DNA of 64,000 nt from Sequoia sempervirens. Lineage: Eukaryota > Streptophyta > Pinopsida > Cupressales > Cupressaceae. Position 1 is the first letter of the stretch, and every line of letters begins with the position of its first letter. Under the pieces are notes generated by a model. It saw only the letters and a list, made by a program, of their open reading frames with translations, had not been told where the DNA came from and did not search any database. Both the position numbers and the translations under genes were made by a program. Of this stretch, positions 24,254 through 37,079 are shown one piece after another. The stretch spans positions 1 through 64,000 of the forward strand of contig VDFB02344312.1 in the NCBI GenBank assembly GCA_007258455.2, in the 5' to 3' direction.

Positions 24254-24427
24254 TGATTTAGGATCTATGACAATTGCTTTAAAGAATGCTTAAAATTTAC
24301 AACAATTAATTCAAAGCTTTCTAAACGAATAAACATAACATAAATGCTTAAATGAACATAGTATGATAAAGATGATGAACAAAAATAAAGAGAAAAATGA
24401 GATAGAAGACATAACACAATTGATAAT
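24254..24427 (-). repeat. Element G right LTR (matching part)
   Basis: Partner of 19704-19877. The LTR probably extends to higher coordinates: a minus-strand GTATAAAAAAGGGGG at 24650-24636 is a good TATA box about 220 bases upstream of this segment. Confidence 0.7.
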
Positions 24428-24641
24428 GGAGTTCGTCGAATGGCTACATCCATGGGCCCCTCTCCAATGGAGTGACCAATCTGATTATGCTCCAAAAATT
24501 AGGATTACAATTGCATTGCAAGACCATTCCCTTCCAACACAATGGCATAACACTCTTTCGTTGCATAAAAATGGCTTCAAAGTCTTCAAGATGCTCTCTC
24601 CTTCTCATCACCTAATGAACTTCAAAGAACCTACACCCCCT

Positions 24642-24649
24642 TTTTTATA
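24642..24649 (-). promoter_or_regulatory. TATA box in element G 5' LTR
   Basis: The minus strand reads TATAAAAA followed by a G run. Its position upstream of the PBS suits an LTR promoter. No other core element is evident. Confidence 0.4.
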
Positions 24650-24984
24650 CATAAAATATGCCTTAATAAGGTTTAACCATCAAAACAATAAAATAACCCC
24701 CCTTTTACAAGAATAATACTCATCCTATAACCCCCTTTGTCTTCACATCACTTTGGTTTAATTTGTTAGGGGTGGTTTTTACTGTATAGGGTCTTATTTG
24801 TTAAGTATTCGACTTGAAGTATAGGATAAAATAAACCACTGCCATATAAATATTTGAATGGCTTGGTGGTGTAACGACATGCAAACCTTTTGGTGGTTGG
24901 TGGGTCAACAATTTGACCCCCACCAGCCATGTTTTTTTAGCCAAACTACAACAGTTTATGTGTCAAAACAAACCGACACCTGAT

Positions 24985-25090
24985 ATAGTTAATGGCACAG
25001 GCAGTGGTCTAGAAATTAAGGCACACCACTTGGCATGATAGGTGGGGAGTTCAACCCCCACTGACTCTTTTATCAAAAGGCTCAACAACT
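24985..25090 (+). mobile_element. tRNA-like SINE candidate
   Basis: 'GGCACAGGCAGTGGTCTAGA' resembles an RNA polymerase III A box and, about 45 bases on, GGGGAGTTCAACCCCC gives a B box inside a T-arm-like hairpin (stem GTGGGG/CCCCAC). The following 200 bases have repeated 'gccacatgt' words. I see only one copy and no poly-A or TSD, so the call is tentative. Confidence 0.35.
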
Positions 25091-26424
25091 CGGCCGAAGG
25101 AGCACACTGACGGGGTGCCATGTGGCACATTAAGAAGGTGCCACATGTCACCATGTGATTTGTTGCAAACATAGTCACCTAACACGTCACCCAACTGACT
25201 CGGCTACTACCTCATCATATGGATGCCACATGTCACTCTCTAATTGGTCCACATTGTTGTATTGTGCCACATCATCGTACGGTCTGCTGAGTTAGCATGT
25301 TGATGTCATGCTGACATCAACACCTGTATAGCCTAGTCAACCTTAGTATGAACTCAAATTTTGGTGAAATAAGTGGTGTTGGGCTCGTATCGACGATATC
25401 TTTGATTTGACACTGGTTCTGACCGATTATGAGTTGATCATTTTTTTGCCTTTCTGACGGGCCTCAAGTACCCATTTGACCAAACTTTGACTAGCCATAA
25501 CTTGAGCATACGAGCTCCTTTTGACCCCATTCAAGTTGTGTTGGATTCAAATTTTTAAGCTCTTCATGATGATGTTGAATTTTGGAGCATTTGAGACACT
25601 TCAAAATTTAGTAAAAAATATCCCCCTGGATCATTCTTTAACCACTTATTCATGAGGCATGAGAGGTGGATTAAAAATAAACTTGAGTTTGAGACCAACA
25701 CTTCATTTTCCATAATAGAAAGATATCTTCTAGAAATATTGTGAATAAATGATTCGATGATAGAACCAATTTTGTAGTAGTGACATGTGGGTCTCTAAAG
25801 GATCAAGCACACCTTGGACACTTCAAAATAGAAGGGATTGTTCATTTTTCTATCATTTTGAACCATCATTTCACATCTGACCTCCATTTCTTTGGAATCA
25901 CCCCTATGGCCCAATGGGAATGTAGTTAAGTATTTCAAGCTAAGGCCTCCACTAGACCTTTCAAATTTTAAAGAAAACCTTGAAATAGCTCAATTTATGG
26001 AACATGTTGGTGTTGAATACCACAATTTCCTTTTTTTTTGTTTTTAGATTGAACTTTAGGAGGAGGGTTAATGGGCCCTTGTAATATCCTTTAAACCTGA
26101 AATTGATTCTAAGTTGCTAGAGTTTTATAATTTGCTTACAATCCCTATTTATTTATTTTTCTTAGGCTACCATGTTGGTTAGTAGGACCCTTTTTTAGCA
26201 TTATTTGCAAGGCTGGTTATTTAAGTACTTGATGAATAGGAATCTCAAGTCCCACAGTATGTTGCAACACCTCTATTTCCACTAACTTACTAGTATCTCA
26301 ACATTGAAATCCTAAATTTTAGTGTCATTTAACCAACCCATCCTCTACATCTAAAAATTCCTTAGTCACTAGGTACTTAGTATAGTCAATGAGATACTAG
26401 TGTTTCTCGATAAATTTTAGACAC
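25091..26424. other. Unassigned stretch between gypsy remnants
   Basis: No ORF of note. The right end (26100-26424) probably belongs to the decayed gag/protease of element E on the minus strand, but similarity is too weak to assign residues. ACATGTGGCA-like words cluster at 25110-25260. Confidence 0.4.
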
Positions 26425-26806
26425 TTCCAATTTTTGGTCACAATTCTAACATAGTCCCTTGCCCTTTTTCTCTACTATCACTTCATAAGAAATTATGAAT
26501 TGTGGGGAGCTTAGTTCATTTATCCAATGTCTCCTTTATAGTTTTGAAAGAGGAGATGGCTAGTTTATGTTGGACTACCAATTTGTCTCATGCAAGTTGC
26601 AACAAGGCTAAAGGATCACAATAGAAATCTAGTTTAAACATGAGAAACTCTACTCAAAAAACCTCATTCAGACAATTGATGAAATGAATACAAAAAATGA
26701 TTCCTTCAAGCCACATGTTTGGTTGGTCAATTTTTCAAACTCAATATTCCTTTGAAAAAATGTGGCATATTTTAGTAGGGCATCAATAAAGTTTTCACAA
26801 GTGTAA
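26425..26806 (-). pseudogene. Element E gag, 3' fragment
   Basis: The minus-strand frame from 26806 reads ENFIDALLKYATFFQRN, then IEFEKLTNQTCGLKE, and after a frameshift HFINCLNEVF.VEFLMFKL. These are the conserved C-terminal capsid blocks of a plant Ty3/gypsy gag. A vestigial knuckle (KGKGLC.NCDQK) follows at about 26470-26425. At 26807 the gene is interrupted by element D; the upstream half resumes in phase at 38962. Stops and frameshifts show it was already old or has decayed since. Confidence 0.75.
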
Positions 26807-26999
26807 TGCCCCGCCAAGGAATCCATTAAAACAATGCATTAAGTAGCGAATTATCCGAATATATATTTTTTTTAAAGTCATTCAATAAGCAAACATCTTA
26901 AGGATTCCAAGACGTCATTACTTAAACATAATAATTAAAAATAGCACACCATAATATAAAGGTCATGAAACACTAGTACAAAACACTTTCATGAAAGAT

Positions 27000-29164
27000 C
27001 CACTTTTCAAAAAAACTTATGCAGTCAAGACATTTATATAATTAGATAACATCCAATGAGATTCTCATAAATATCAATACACCATTATGATGTTACAATG
27101 AGTACACTCATGAACATGAGGTAAATATACAATAAGGGTAATGATCTCATCATATCCAACATTCTCGTCCACAACATGTTTTGCATCCACTATCACGATC
27201 AATGAAGTAACAAGAACTAGCTGCAAGTATATTTTCATCTGTAAGAGAGTCCAATAAAGGTATAGCACGGTTTCCACCCAACCGCGTGGAACCCGAAGGT
27301 CCACTCCCTCCATGCTAGGAGATAATGTCAGATCCAGAAGTCAATCAAACAAACAACCAATAACATACATTACATTACATGGCTGACTACACATAACGAC
27401 ATGAGCACATCAAACCGTAGCATTCACAACTTATGCTACAATAGACGACCACAATATAATAGTTAACTCTACACAAGAGACTACAATCATGCTTCAAGAC
27501 AGAGTGTCGTCACATAGTTGTTCTAAGTTACCCTAGTGGATCTTCCTAGACTACCGACCCTCTTCCAAAGTTACCCTGGCTGTCTCTACTAATTCCCGGC
27601 CCTTAGACATACTCATGTGGAGTTGAAATTTTACCTTTCAGAAAGACAAGGTAGACGACATGCCATTCCAGGCCTTCAAAACCTACCCTTAATCTAAATG
27701 AGCATTAAGGCACTAGGTGAGACATTTATTTATCTGAATTTAATTAATGAATCCCAAGTACAATTATTAATATTTTCACTAAATTAATAACTTTTGATAG
27801 GTTACCCTGGCCACCACTTTGGGTTTCGGCCCCTAACGAAAGCCACTCTTCCTTTTGCAAATAAAACTAACATATAAGATAGTCAACAAGCATAAATCAT
27901 AATAGGGTATAATCTCATTTTGTCCAAGACATAAAAAATTATATTTTCTTTCACCACAAAAGGTATCATAAACAACATGCATGTGTTGACCATAAAAAAT
28001 CCTATGCCAGAATTGCAAAACTCCATTAAATCAGAAGTTCTTTAAAAGAACATATGGGTCTCAAGAAGACATTTGTACCAAAATACCTATCGCTCCTTCA
28101 TATATAAACATTGTCAAGCAAAATCATCATTCACTCCTAAGATATCTAATCAACATCCCTCAAAGACATTTATCTTTACACCAAATGTAGTCATAGCTTT
28201 TAAAACAAATCAAATTACAATTTTAATAGCTAATCCAAAACTACAATTATAATTGCTTTCAGTCACACCTTAAATATTCTTTCTATTTATTTTCATAATT
28301 CTAAACAATCTTTCATTTTGTTAACTTCAAACAATATTTTCACATTCTATGTTATTCGTTACTTATCATTGGTTTTACTCCGTTAACTATTTGCTAAAAT
28401 AACAATTGTATTCAAGTAGTTTATTTGTGACATATTCATAAAACAATCAGCTCTCTTTTTTTTTCTAATAAAAGATAACCAAATTACTTATCTAGCAACC
28501 CAAATTACATAACCTTCAATTCCACTATTTATAAATAAGTCCATTCCTTTATTGATTATCACCATTTATACCTATCTTAATTGATTATTTGTAAGGACAT
28601 AATTATTTCTTTGCTATAAGCTATATGTATGTAAATATAAATTCATATATATATATATATATATATATATAAACATACCATCACATATATAATTAAACAT
28701 TGACAGAATAGAATTATTACCACCAAACATATAATGAAACAAATATGCTTTTCACAGGAAGAATTCAAGACAAATTGTAAGGAACTCAAACAAAACATTA
28801 AGCCACCACTACGTCTTTTAAATATAATACACAAAATGACTAGAAGTGAGAATTGAATAGAAAGAGCTATGTTTATTCTAAAAACGACATCATAAACTCA
28901 AAATAAATATAACCAGTTTACTTGCAGCCCTCTAGAGTCACCTTATTCGCCTTCAATTTAAATATTGTTATTACTCTAGTAATTCGGAATAAGACAAAAA
29001 CTACGACATTTGCATAAGTATTAGTTACTTAACAAAATGCATGGAAAAAAAAAACTAACAATTTAATTGTAACTATACTGTAACTTAAAGCAGCAAATTT
29101 ACCATTATATCAAAATGACAGACAGTGCACATCAGAATAATAGGCAATACACATTGAAGACTTC
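27000..29164. other. Left part of element D, no gene seen
   Basis: AT-rich sequence with an (AT)n microsatellite at 28645-28670. Two short words 'ttaccctgg' recur near 27570-27810. No coding similarity on either strand. Confidence 0.4.
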
Positions 29165-29173
29165 TTAATTAAA

Positions 29174-31156
29174 GGCAACGACTATCGGCAACGGCTATCC
29201 AGCCCCTAGAAGGCACTTATGGGAATGGATGGCCATACACCATAACTGGTGTTCTTCATTCCTTAGTAACTTTCTTCAGCGAGTTAACTTGTCTTTCTGT
29301 AGAGACAACTACAGTTAACTGTCACACCGTTTGGAGCCAATAAAATTGTAGTTTCTCCCATAAAACCTACCTATCACTCTAGTTAACTGTAATAGCGTTT
29401 GTTTATTATATTTTTCTATTTTTAATCTCTTTTTTTTGGCGCTTTATTCTATTTTACCATTCACTATTTTTTTTTCTTTCACCATTCTCAGTCAAAAAAA
29501 TGTTGGAAGCACTCATTGCAAAGCCTGCCGTTCCATTTTGCATTCCAAGAAATAAATAAATTTATTTATTTGTTATTAGTGATAAAGAGAATTAATAAAT
29601 TTTTTATTTGGAATTTAGTGATAAAGAGAATATGCCGTGTGCTCGATTGCTAAAGCTCTGTGTTATTTCTTTTAGTTTAATTTATTCTTAATAATTTTTC
29701 AAGTTAAAAAAAATATTTGAGTAGTTATTAAAGTATTTTTATTGTAGGTTTTAATAAATTTATATTTATATTAAATATTTTTATTACAATTTTTTTAATA
29801 AACATTTTAAATTAAATTTATTAAAATTAAATCAAATCAAATTAATATTATCTATATTTAAATTACAAATTGATTTTTTTTTTAAACTATAGAAATTGGG
29901 TAGCACCCCCTATAAACTACATGTGTCTGGTAAATTTTTTAACATGATCGAGGCAATGGTGCGACACACCCTTCACTACCATGGGGTGGGGGAGACTATA
30001 CAAATTGATCTTTTACCTTTCATTTTATTTTTTATTTTTTTAAGTTTAATTTTACTTGTAATTTTTAATATAAAAGTTAAAATTTTAGTTTTAGCAGTTT
30101 TAATATAGTTTATTTTTAGTTTTACTATTTTATTTGAAGTATAGTTTTACTTTCAAATTAAAGTTAATATCAATATATTAATTATATTTTTTAGGTACAT
30201 TTTTTTACAATTTTAATTCTATTATTTAATTATTTATTCTCAATAAGTTTATTATTTAGTATTTTTAAAAATTATTTGTTTAAAATGGATATTTTAATTT
30301 TGCATTTCCTTTATAGTATGATTTAACTTTGAAATTTATTTTACATATTTATTTATGTTTATGAAATTACAAATTATAATTAAAAGTTATTGGAAATAAT
30401 TTAATTTATAATTATTCATGTTATTAAATTTTAATTATTGTAGAATAATTATATTTTAAATTTTTATTCTAATTTATATAATAAAATAAATTTCAAACTT
30501 AAAATCTAAATTAAATGTTATTGTGAGAGAGAGAGAGAGAGAGATTAACTTTTAATTAGTCACTTCATGCCAACAATCCAAGGATTACATGTGTCCCTAG
30601 GGAGTTATACTCAGGGTAGCATGTCATTTGATTAAGGATATGATAATTCACCTTTCAAACCTCTTCAGTGTACCCATTGCACACTTAAGGAAGATAGAGA
30701 AGATATAAAGAGGCAAAGGGAGAAAAAGAGAAAGAAAGGAAGAGAGAGAGAAGTAAAGATAAAATGGATGGATATAGAGAGGGAAAGGAAGATACAAAAA
30801 GAGAAAAGAGAGAAAAAAAGATGGAGAGAAAGATAAATAGAGAGATGGAGAGATAGAGAGGGAGACAAAGACATATAGAGAGATAGAAAGAGAGATAGAG
30901 ATAGAGGTAGAGATATAGAGGAATAAATAGGGAGACAGAGAAAGAGATAGTAAGAGAGAGAGAGAGAGAGAATATAAGAGACATAGATAGATATAAAGTA
31001 CCATAGGGAGAGAGATACAAAGAGAGAAATTGAGAGATAATGAGAAACATAGATATTGAGAGGGAGACATAGATAGAAAGAGTGTCTCTCTCTTTCTCTT
31101 CCCATTTTTATACATATATCCCCTTATCTCTACCTCTCTTTATATATAACTTCCTA
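29174..31156 (+). repeat. Element F left inverted arm
   Basis: The outer 250 bp hold three AGTTAACT palindromes (29282, 29313, 29381). Next comes an AT-rich kilobase, then a purine-rich tract (GA)n-like from 30515 to 31090. The arm matches the reverse complement of 34032-35908 along its length, with small indels. Confidence 0.85.
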
Positions 31157-32435
31157 TCTCTATCTTTCTCTCCTTCCAACACCCCCTATCTCATTCTCTC
31201 CCTCTTCCTTATCCTGTCTCCTTCGATCCCTGTCTTTCTCTCTCTTCCCCCTCCATCTTTCCCACTATCTATCTCTCTATCTATCCCTCTTTCTAGATCT
31301 CTATCTCTCTTTCTCTCTCTTCCTCTTTCTATATCTCTAATTTACCTCTATCCTCTCTCCATTTCTCTCCCTCTCTCCCTATATATATCCCTCTCTATCT
31401 ATATCTTTGTATCTCTCTTTCTCACACACACATACACACTCCATTTCTCCCTCCTTATCTTTATCTCTATCTCTCCCCCTCTCTATTTATCTCTTGATCT
31501 CTTTATTACTTGTCTTTATCACAGGTTATCTCTCACCCTTTCTTTCTCTACATATCCCTCTCTCTGCCTCTATATATATCACTTCTTATATATATTTATC
31601 TTTCTATCTCTCCATCCCCCTCTCATTGTCTCCCTCTTAATGTCTCTATTTCTCCCTCTCCATCTCTCTCTCAACCCCTCTATCTTTCCTAAGTTATATC
31701 TATATCTATCTCTCCTTCTCTCTATCCCTATCTCCCTCTTTCTATCATATCTCCCCCCTCTCTCTCTCCCTCTCTCTCTATTACTCCCTTTTCTATATCT
31801 CTTTACTTGTTTCTCTTCTCTCTATTTCTCTACCTCCCTCTCTTTCCCTCTCTATCTATTTATACAAATCTCCCTCTCTATCTCTCTCCATATATCTTTC
31901 TCACTCATACACACAAACACACTCCCTATTCCTCCCTCACTATATTGATCTTTATCTCTATATCTCTCTCCCTCTATCTATACCTCTCTCTTCATTACTT
32001 TTCTTGTCATGCCTTATTTCTCTCTCACTCTCCCCCCTCTATCTCTATCTCCCTATCTATCCCTACCCCTCTTTATATATATCTCCTTATATATGCCTCT
32101 CTTATTCACTCTCTCCTCTCTCTATCTCTTTATATCTAGGTATATCTCTCTATATCTCTCTGTATCTCCCCATTGATATATCTCTCTATCTCTCCCTCTA
32201 TCTATATCTCTCTCTCTCCCTCTCTATATATCGAGCTATATCTCCCCCTCTCTGTCCTCTCTTCTATCTCTCTCCCTCTCTACCTTTCTCTCCCCATCTC
32301 TCCACCCTCTTCTCTCTCTCTCTCTCCTCTACCTATCTCCCTCCCTTTCTCTCCCTCCCTCTCTTTATATCTCCCCTCTATCTATCCCCATCTCTCCCTC
32401 TCTCACTCCCTCTCTATCCCCCTATTTTCTTCTCT
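31082..32435 (+). repeat. Pyrimidine-rich simple-sequence tract
   Basis: About 1.35 kb of imperfect CT/CTAT/CCCTCT sequence. It yields long spurious serine/leucine/tyrosine reading frames with no protein character. It forms the left half of the core of element F and abuts the purine tract of the left arm. Confidence 0.85.
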
Positions 32436-33634
32436 ATGCTCTACAAACAGTATCCACATAAAACATTAGGATTATGTATTCACTTGACACTTCAATCAAC
32501 TCTTAGCATGTATAACCATAAGCCCTTCTAGTATCTTGTCCACATAGTTATAGTACACCCTATGAAGGTTTAATTTCCTCCACATATAAAGTTTTCCTCC
32601 TACATAGGCTCTTTGCCTTTGTCTACTAACCCCAGGCTTATTTATGGACCTCTCCTATATAATTTGGTTTTTCCTTCACCTTCAAAACCCATACCTATCC
32701 TTCCTCTAACAACTCTATATTAGAAAACTCTTTCAAGAAAAATGATTTGAAAAGTCACAAACACAATTGAACATAAGGTATTCATATTACAAATTATGAC
32801 ATATATTTCCTATAGATATACTTCTTTATTAGTCACGTATATTTTTTCATTCCAATTTCAAGGATATGATTGGAGCGGAAAGAAAGGGGATAAAATACTA
32901 CTCAATGATCTTAAGAGGAAATTGTTATTAGTCAAGAGAAGAAAGGTGCAACTACAATAAATGTAATTTCTCTCCTAACCCTAGACAAATCATGCACATA
33001 ACAAAATATTCATCTTGCATGATTGTCTCCATATAATTTTTTTCCTCTTGACTAATCCATATTACATCTCATGGATGATAGCTATGGGATAGTGGGGGCC
33101 TTGGATTAGTTTTTGTTTTGAAATCCAAAAGAAAAATGTAGTGTAGCTAGCTTTCCTTTAAAGAGGTTTTCCTCCAATTGCATAAGAATCTTCTTCCCTT
33201 CATGGCTAATTATTTATTATCTGTGTAATATTGTTTGTTGTATGTATATCTTGTCAAGAAACTAATTCAAGATGATTTCTATTGGAAAAAATATTCACTC
33301 AACAAGGTATTACATAATGATTCTAGTAAGGATTTTGAATCTATAACTCTACTTTTATACTGCCAATATCTTGGGTCAACATCCCCCTAGACTAAGTATC
33401 TTATTTATCCTTAAATAATATAACACTATAATGGAATTTTGATAGTTAAGTGTAACTGCATGTAGTTCCAATCCCTTGGAACCTTTGTACACTATAAAAA
33501 GTATTATATTATATTCTATTGCACTTAAATAATACTTTGCATTGAATATGCTATTTGATATCTTTATACGAGGTACATGCGGTTATTTATCACTATATTT
33601 GTTTTCCCCTAAATTCTATGTATTTTATTAATGA

Positions 33635-33666
<32 letters not shown>

Positions 33667-34031
33667 CATGTATAAATAATTTTAATCTATTTGTAAACTC
33701 TTTGTGCTCTAATTTCTTGATCAAGATCCACTCTTGAATTAAGGATCATGATTATTTTTCATGGCTAGGGTTCATCCTCCTTATTCTTTGACAACTATCA
33801 TATATTCCATACATTTAATTAAAAACATACCTTCTAATTATGAATAAGTATACATTACCAAAAAAATAGTCATTTTTATTAGAAAATTAATATGAACTAG
33901 TATATAAAACAATATAAATGTTGAATCAATTAGTAACTAATAATATAATGGTCAACAACTATGAACCTCAATTATAATTATATTTAGTATAATTAAGCCA
34001 ATGAGACAATTTTGTAAATTTATAATGTAAG
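32436..34031. other. Unique core of element F
   Basis: 1.6 kb of ordinary AT-rich sequence with a (CTAT)n microsatellite at 33634-33666. No ORF resembles a MULE transposase or a captured gene. Confidence 0.5.
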
Positions 34032-35908
34032 TAGGAAGTTATATATAAAGAGAGGTAGAGATAAGGAGATATATGCATAAAGATGGGAAGAGAAAGAGAG
34101 AGACACTCTTTCTATCTATGTCTCCCTCTCAATCTCTATGTTTCTCATTATCTCTCGATTTTTCTCTTTGTATCTCTCTCCCTATGGTACTTTATATCTA
34201 TCTATGTCTCTTATATTCTCTCTCTCCTTATTTATTCTTTTATATCTCTACTTCTATCTCTATCTCTATATCTCTATCACTCTTTCTATCTCTCTATATC
34301 TCTTTGCCTCCCTCTCTATTTCTCCATCTCTCTATTTGTCTTTCTCTCCATCTTTTTTTTTCTCTTTTCTCTTTTTGCATCTCCCTCTCCCTCTCCCTCT
34401 CTATATCCATCCATTTTTATCTTTTCTTCTCTCTCTCTCTCTCTCTCTCTCTTCCTTTCTTTCTCTTTTTCTCCCTTTGTCTCTTTATATCTTCTCTATC
34501 TTCCTTAAGTGTGAAATGGGTACACTAAAGAGGTTTGAAAGGTGAATTATCATATTCTTAATCAAATGACATGCTACATTGATCATAACTCCCTGGGGAC
34601 ACATGTAATCCTTGGATCGTTGGCATGAAGTGAGTAATCAAAAGTTACTCTCTCTCTCTCACACACACACGCACAAAGTTTACTTTAGATTTTAAGTTTA
34701 AAATTTATTTTATTATATAAATTAGAATAAAAATTTAAAATTTAATTATTCTACAATAATTAAAATTTAATAAAATGAATAATTATAAATTAAATTATTT
34801 TTAATAACTTTTAATTATAATTTGTAATTTCATAAACATAAATAAATATGTAAAATAAATTTCAAAGTTAAATCATATTATAAAGAAATGTAAAATTAAA
34901 ATATCCATTTTAAACAAATAATTTTAAAAAATTCTAAATAATAAACTTATTGAGAATAAATAATTAAATAATAGAATTAAAATTGTAAAAGAAATGTACC
35001 TAAAAAATATAATTAATATATTGCAAACAATATTAACATTAATTTGAAAGTAAAACTGTACTTCAAACAAAATGGTAATACTAAAAATAAACTATATTAA
35101 AACTGTTAAAAACTAAAATTTTAACCTTTATATTAAAAATTACAAGTAAGATTGAATTTAAAAAAATAAAAAATAAAATGAAAGGTAAAAGATCAATTTG
35201 TAATTTCACTGCAGATAATATTAAATTGATTTAATTTAATTTTAATAAAATTTTATGTGATTTAATTTAAAATGTATATTAAAAAAAATTGTAATAAAAA
35301 TATTTAATATAAATATATATTTATTAAAACTTACAATAAAAATACTTTAATAACTATTCAAATATTTTTTTAACATTAAAAATTATTAAGAATAAATTAA
35401 ACTAAAAGAAATAACACAGAGCATTAGCAATCGAGCGGCATATTCTCTTTATCACTAAATTTGAAATAAATAAATTTATTAATTCTCTTTTATCACTAAT
35501 ACCAAATAAATAAATTTATTTATTTCTTAGAACGCAAAATGGAATGGCTGCAGGCTTTGCAATGAGTGTTTCCAATGATTTTTTTACTGAGAACGGCGAA
35601 AGAAAAAAAATAGTGAACGGCGAAAGAAAAAAAAATAGTAAACGAATAAATGTTGGCGCCAAGAAAAAGAGATTAAAATAGAAAAAACTAAAAAATAGAC
35701 GTGTTACAGTTAACTGGAGTGAAAAGTAAGTTTTCTGGGAGAAACTGCAGTTTTATTGGCTCCAAACGGTGTGATAGTTAACTGTAGTTGTCTCTACAGA
35801 AAGGCAAGTTAACTCGCCGAATAAAGTCATTGAGGAATGAAGAACAACAGTTATGATGTATGTCATCCATCTTCATAAGTGCATTCTAGGGGCTGGATAG
35901 CCGTTGCC
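34032..35908 (-). repeat. Element F right inverted arm
   Basis: The mirror of the left arm: a pyrimidine tract at 34082-34505, an AT-rich middle, and AGTTAACT palindromes at 35708, 35776 and 35807 near the terminus. Confidence 0.85.
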
Positions 35909-36125
35909 TTAATTAAATGGCTATCATAATTGCATGGCGCAAGACTAGGAAGACACCTGAGTTAACAAGAATGTTACAAACCTTCCATAACGCCGATACT
36001 TTAAGCTACATATAACTAAATCAAACTCAAAGAATCAATATATGAGATCAGAGGGATTATTTAAACTTTTATCATCATTATGTTTTCATGTGTTGCAGAC
36101 ATGATAGGTGCGAATGAAATTAGAG

Positions 36126-37079
36126 AGGCTATTTTAATCCATACATCCTACCAAGTTTCAAGTGTAGCAGATGTGACAGATTACGTAAAGAATCTGGAAG
36201 GTCACTTAAATCTATACGCCCTACAATGTTCAGGCGCTGCCTATGGTTGAGGTGCGAATAAAATTCAGGGAAACCATTTAAATCTTTACACCCAACATGC
36301 GCAAGTGCGGCTGCAGTGACAGGCAGCGGATGGACTCAGGGGATAAGGAAACATATTTAAACCTTTAAAATTTTCTATTATGTAAAAGTGCTACAACTTT
36401 GACAGGTCGACAATGGAATCAAAGAGATTTCTCAAACCTCTACATCATTCTATTTTCAAATACTATGAGTGAAGCAAAGCATTCAGGACAAAAAATAATT
36501 GACAAAGGCAGATTCAATATCGTATGCGAGTCAAGGAGAAAAGAATTTTCTAAACATTAAATTGCCAGATAATCATCTGTTGCTCATGATCAATTCCAGA
36601 GTCCAAATTGATGGATTTCTGCCATATTATATGCACTAGAATTGACTCTAACGTGGCTGCAGATTGGGCGACTTCACAATTTAAAAGATTAAGTATATAA
36701 AATGGTGATTTCACCAGGCTAAGTTTGGTATAAATGAAGATTGTTTCCAGTCTGCTATGAAAATTATTAACTAGCAGCAGGGGTATAATAATACTATAGT
36801 TTTCAAATGCTGCAACTGGGATATATATAAGCCACAAGAAACATGGATTAAATATTGTCTATAATATGATTTGTCTCCAGCATGTTGCTATACAGGAACG
36901 GTGCCAAGCATTAGTCTAGTTGATTTAAGAGATGATTGTAGGATGAGCACAGTGGATTTCAAGTAAGAAAAATCAGCGCCGGTAATACTAACAGAACTTG
37001 CATGGCAATCAAATGAAGAGGAACATTGAAGAGGTTTCAGATGTCGACCTGGTATGGAACCAACGTCGAATCTCTGCAA
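36126..37079 (-). pseudogene. NLR-type leucine-rich-repeat fragment
   Basis: Minus-strand frames carry plant resistance-protein-style LRRs of about 24-25 residues: 'LLHS.YLKIE.CRGLRNLFDSIVDLSKL' (about 36480-36390), 'GLNMFPYPLS', 'CKDLNGFPEFYSHL' and 'IDLSDLPDSLRNLSHLLHLKLGRMYGLK' ending at a TAG near 36128. Upstream, 37079-36888 also has leucine-spaced sequence with 'HLKPLQC' and 'LKSTVLIL'. At least two frameshifts and several stops break it. No TIR or NB-ARC domain is visible, so only the ligand-sensing repeat part was kept or captured. It sits inside element D next to element F. Confidence 0.65.

Larger units (their letters stand above)
19704..24700 (-). mobile_element. Element G: Ty3/gypsy remnant with full gag-pol order
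   Basis: LTR-like direct repeats at 19704-19877 and 24254-24427 (both starting TGATTTAGGATCTATGAC) flank gag, protease, RT, RNase H and integrase on the minus strand. A tRNA-iMet-type PBS follows the right LTR. The interior is only 4.4 kb and integrase runs straight into the LTR terminal segment, so the integrase C-terminus, any chromodomain and the U3 of the 3' LTR have been lost. The right LTR continues past 24427, with a TATA box at about 24645; its outer end is not defined. Polymerase motifs suggest the chromovirus side of Ty3/gypsy; this is inference. Confidence 0.85.
29174..35908. mobile_element. Element F: Mutator-like foldback element with ~1.9-kb TIRs
   Basis: The two halves are inverted copies: 29174-31156 matches the reverse complement of 34032-35908. 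Ends are GGCAACG...CGTTGCC. An identical 9-bp TTAATTAAA flanks both sides (29165-29173, 35909-35917), the target duplication size of the Mutator superfamily. The core (31157-34031) has no transposase frame; all long ORFs here are translations of CT-rich simple sequence. It is therefore non-autonomous. The left terminus has one extra 13-nt copy of the end sequence (GGCAACGACTATC). It is nested in element D. Confidence 0.8.

Noticed and set aside
30648..31115. Overlapping 121-155-codon ORFs rich in S, L, Y and F (minus), with counterparts at 34073-34545 (plus) and several at 31082-32531
   Set aside because: They are translations of GA/CT simple sequence in three frames at once; not genes.
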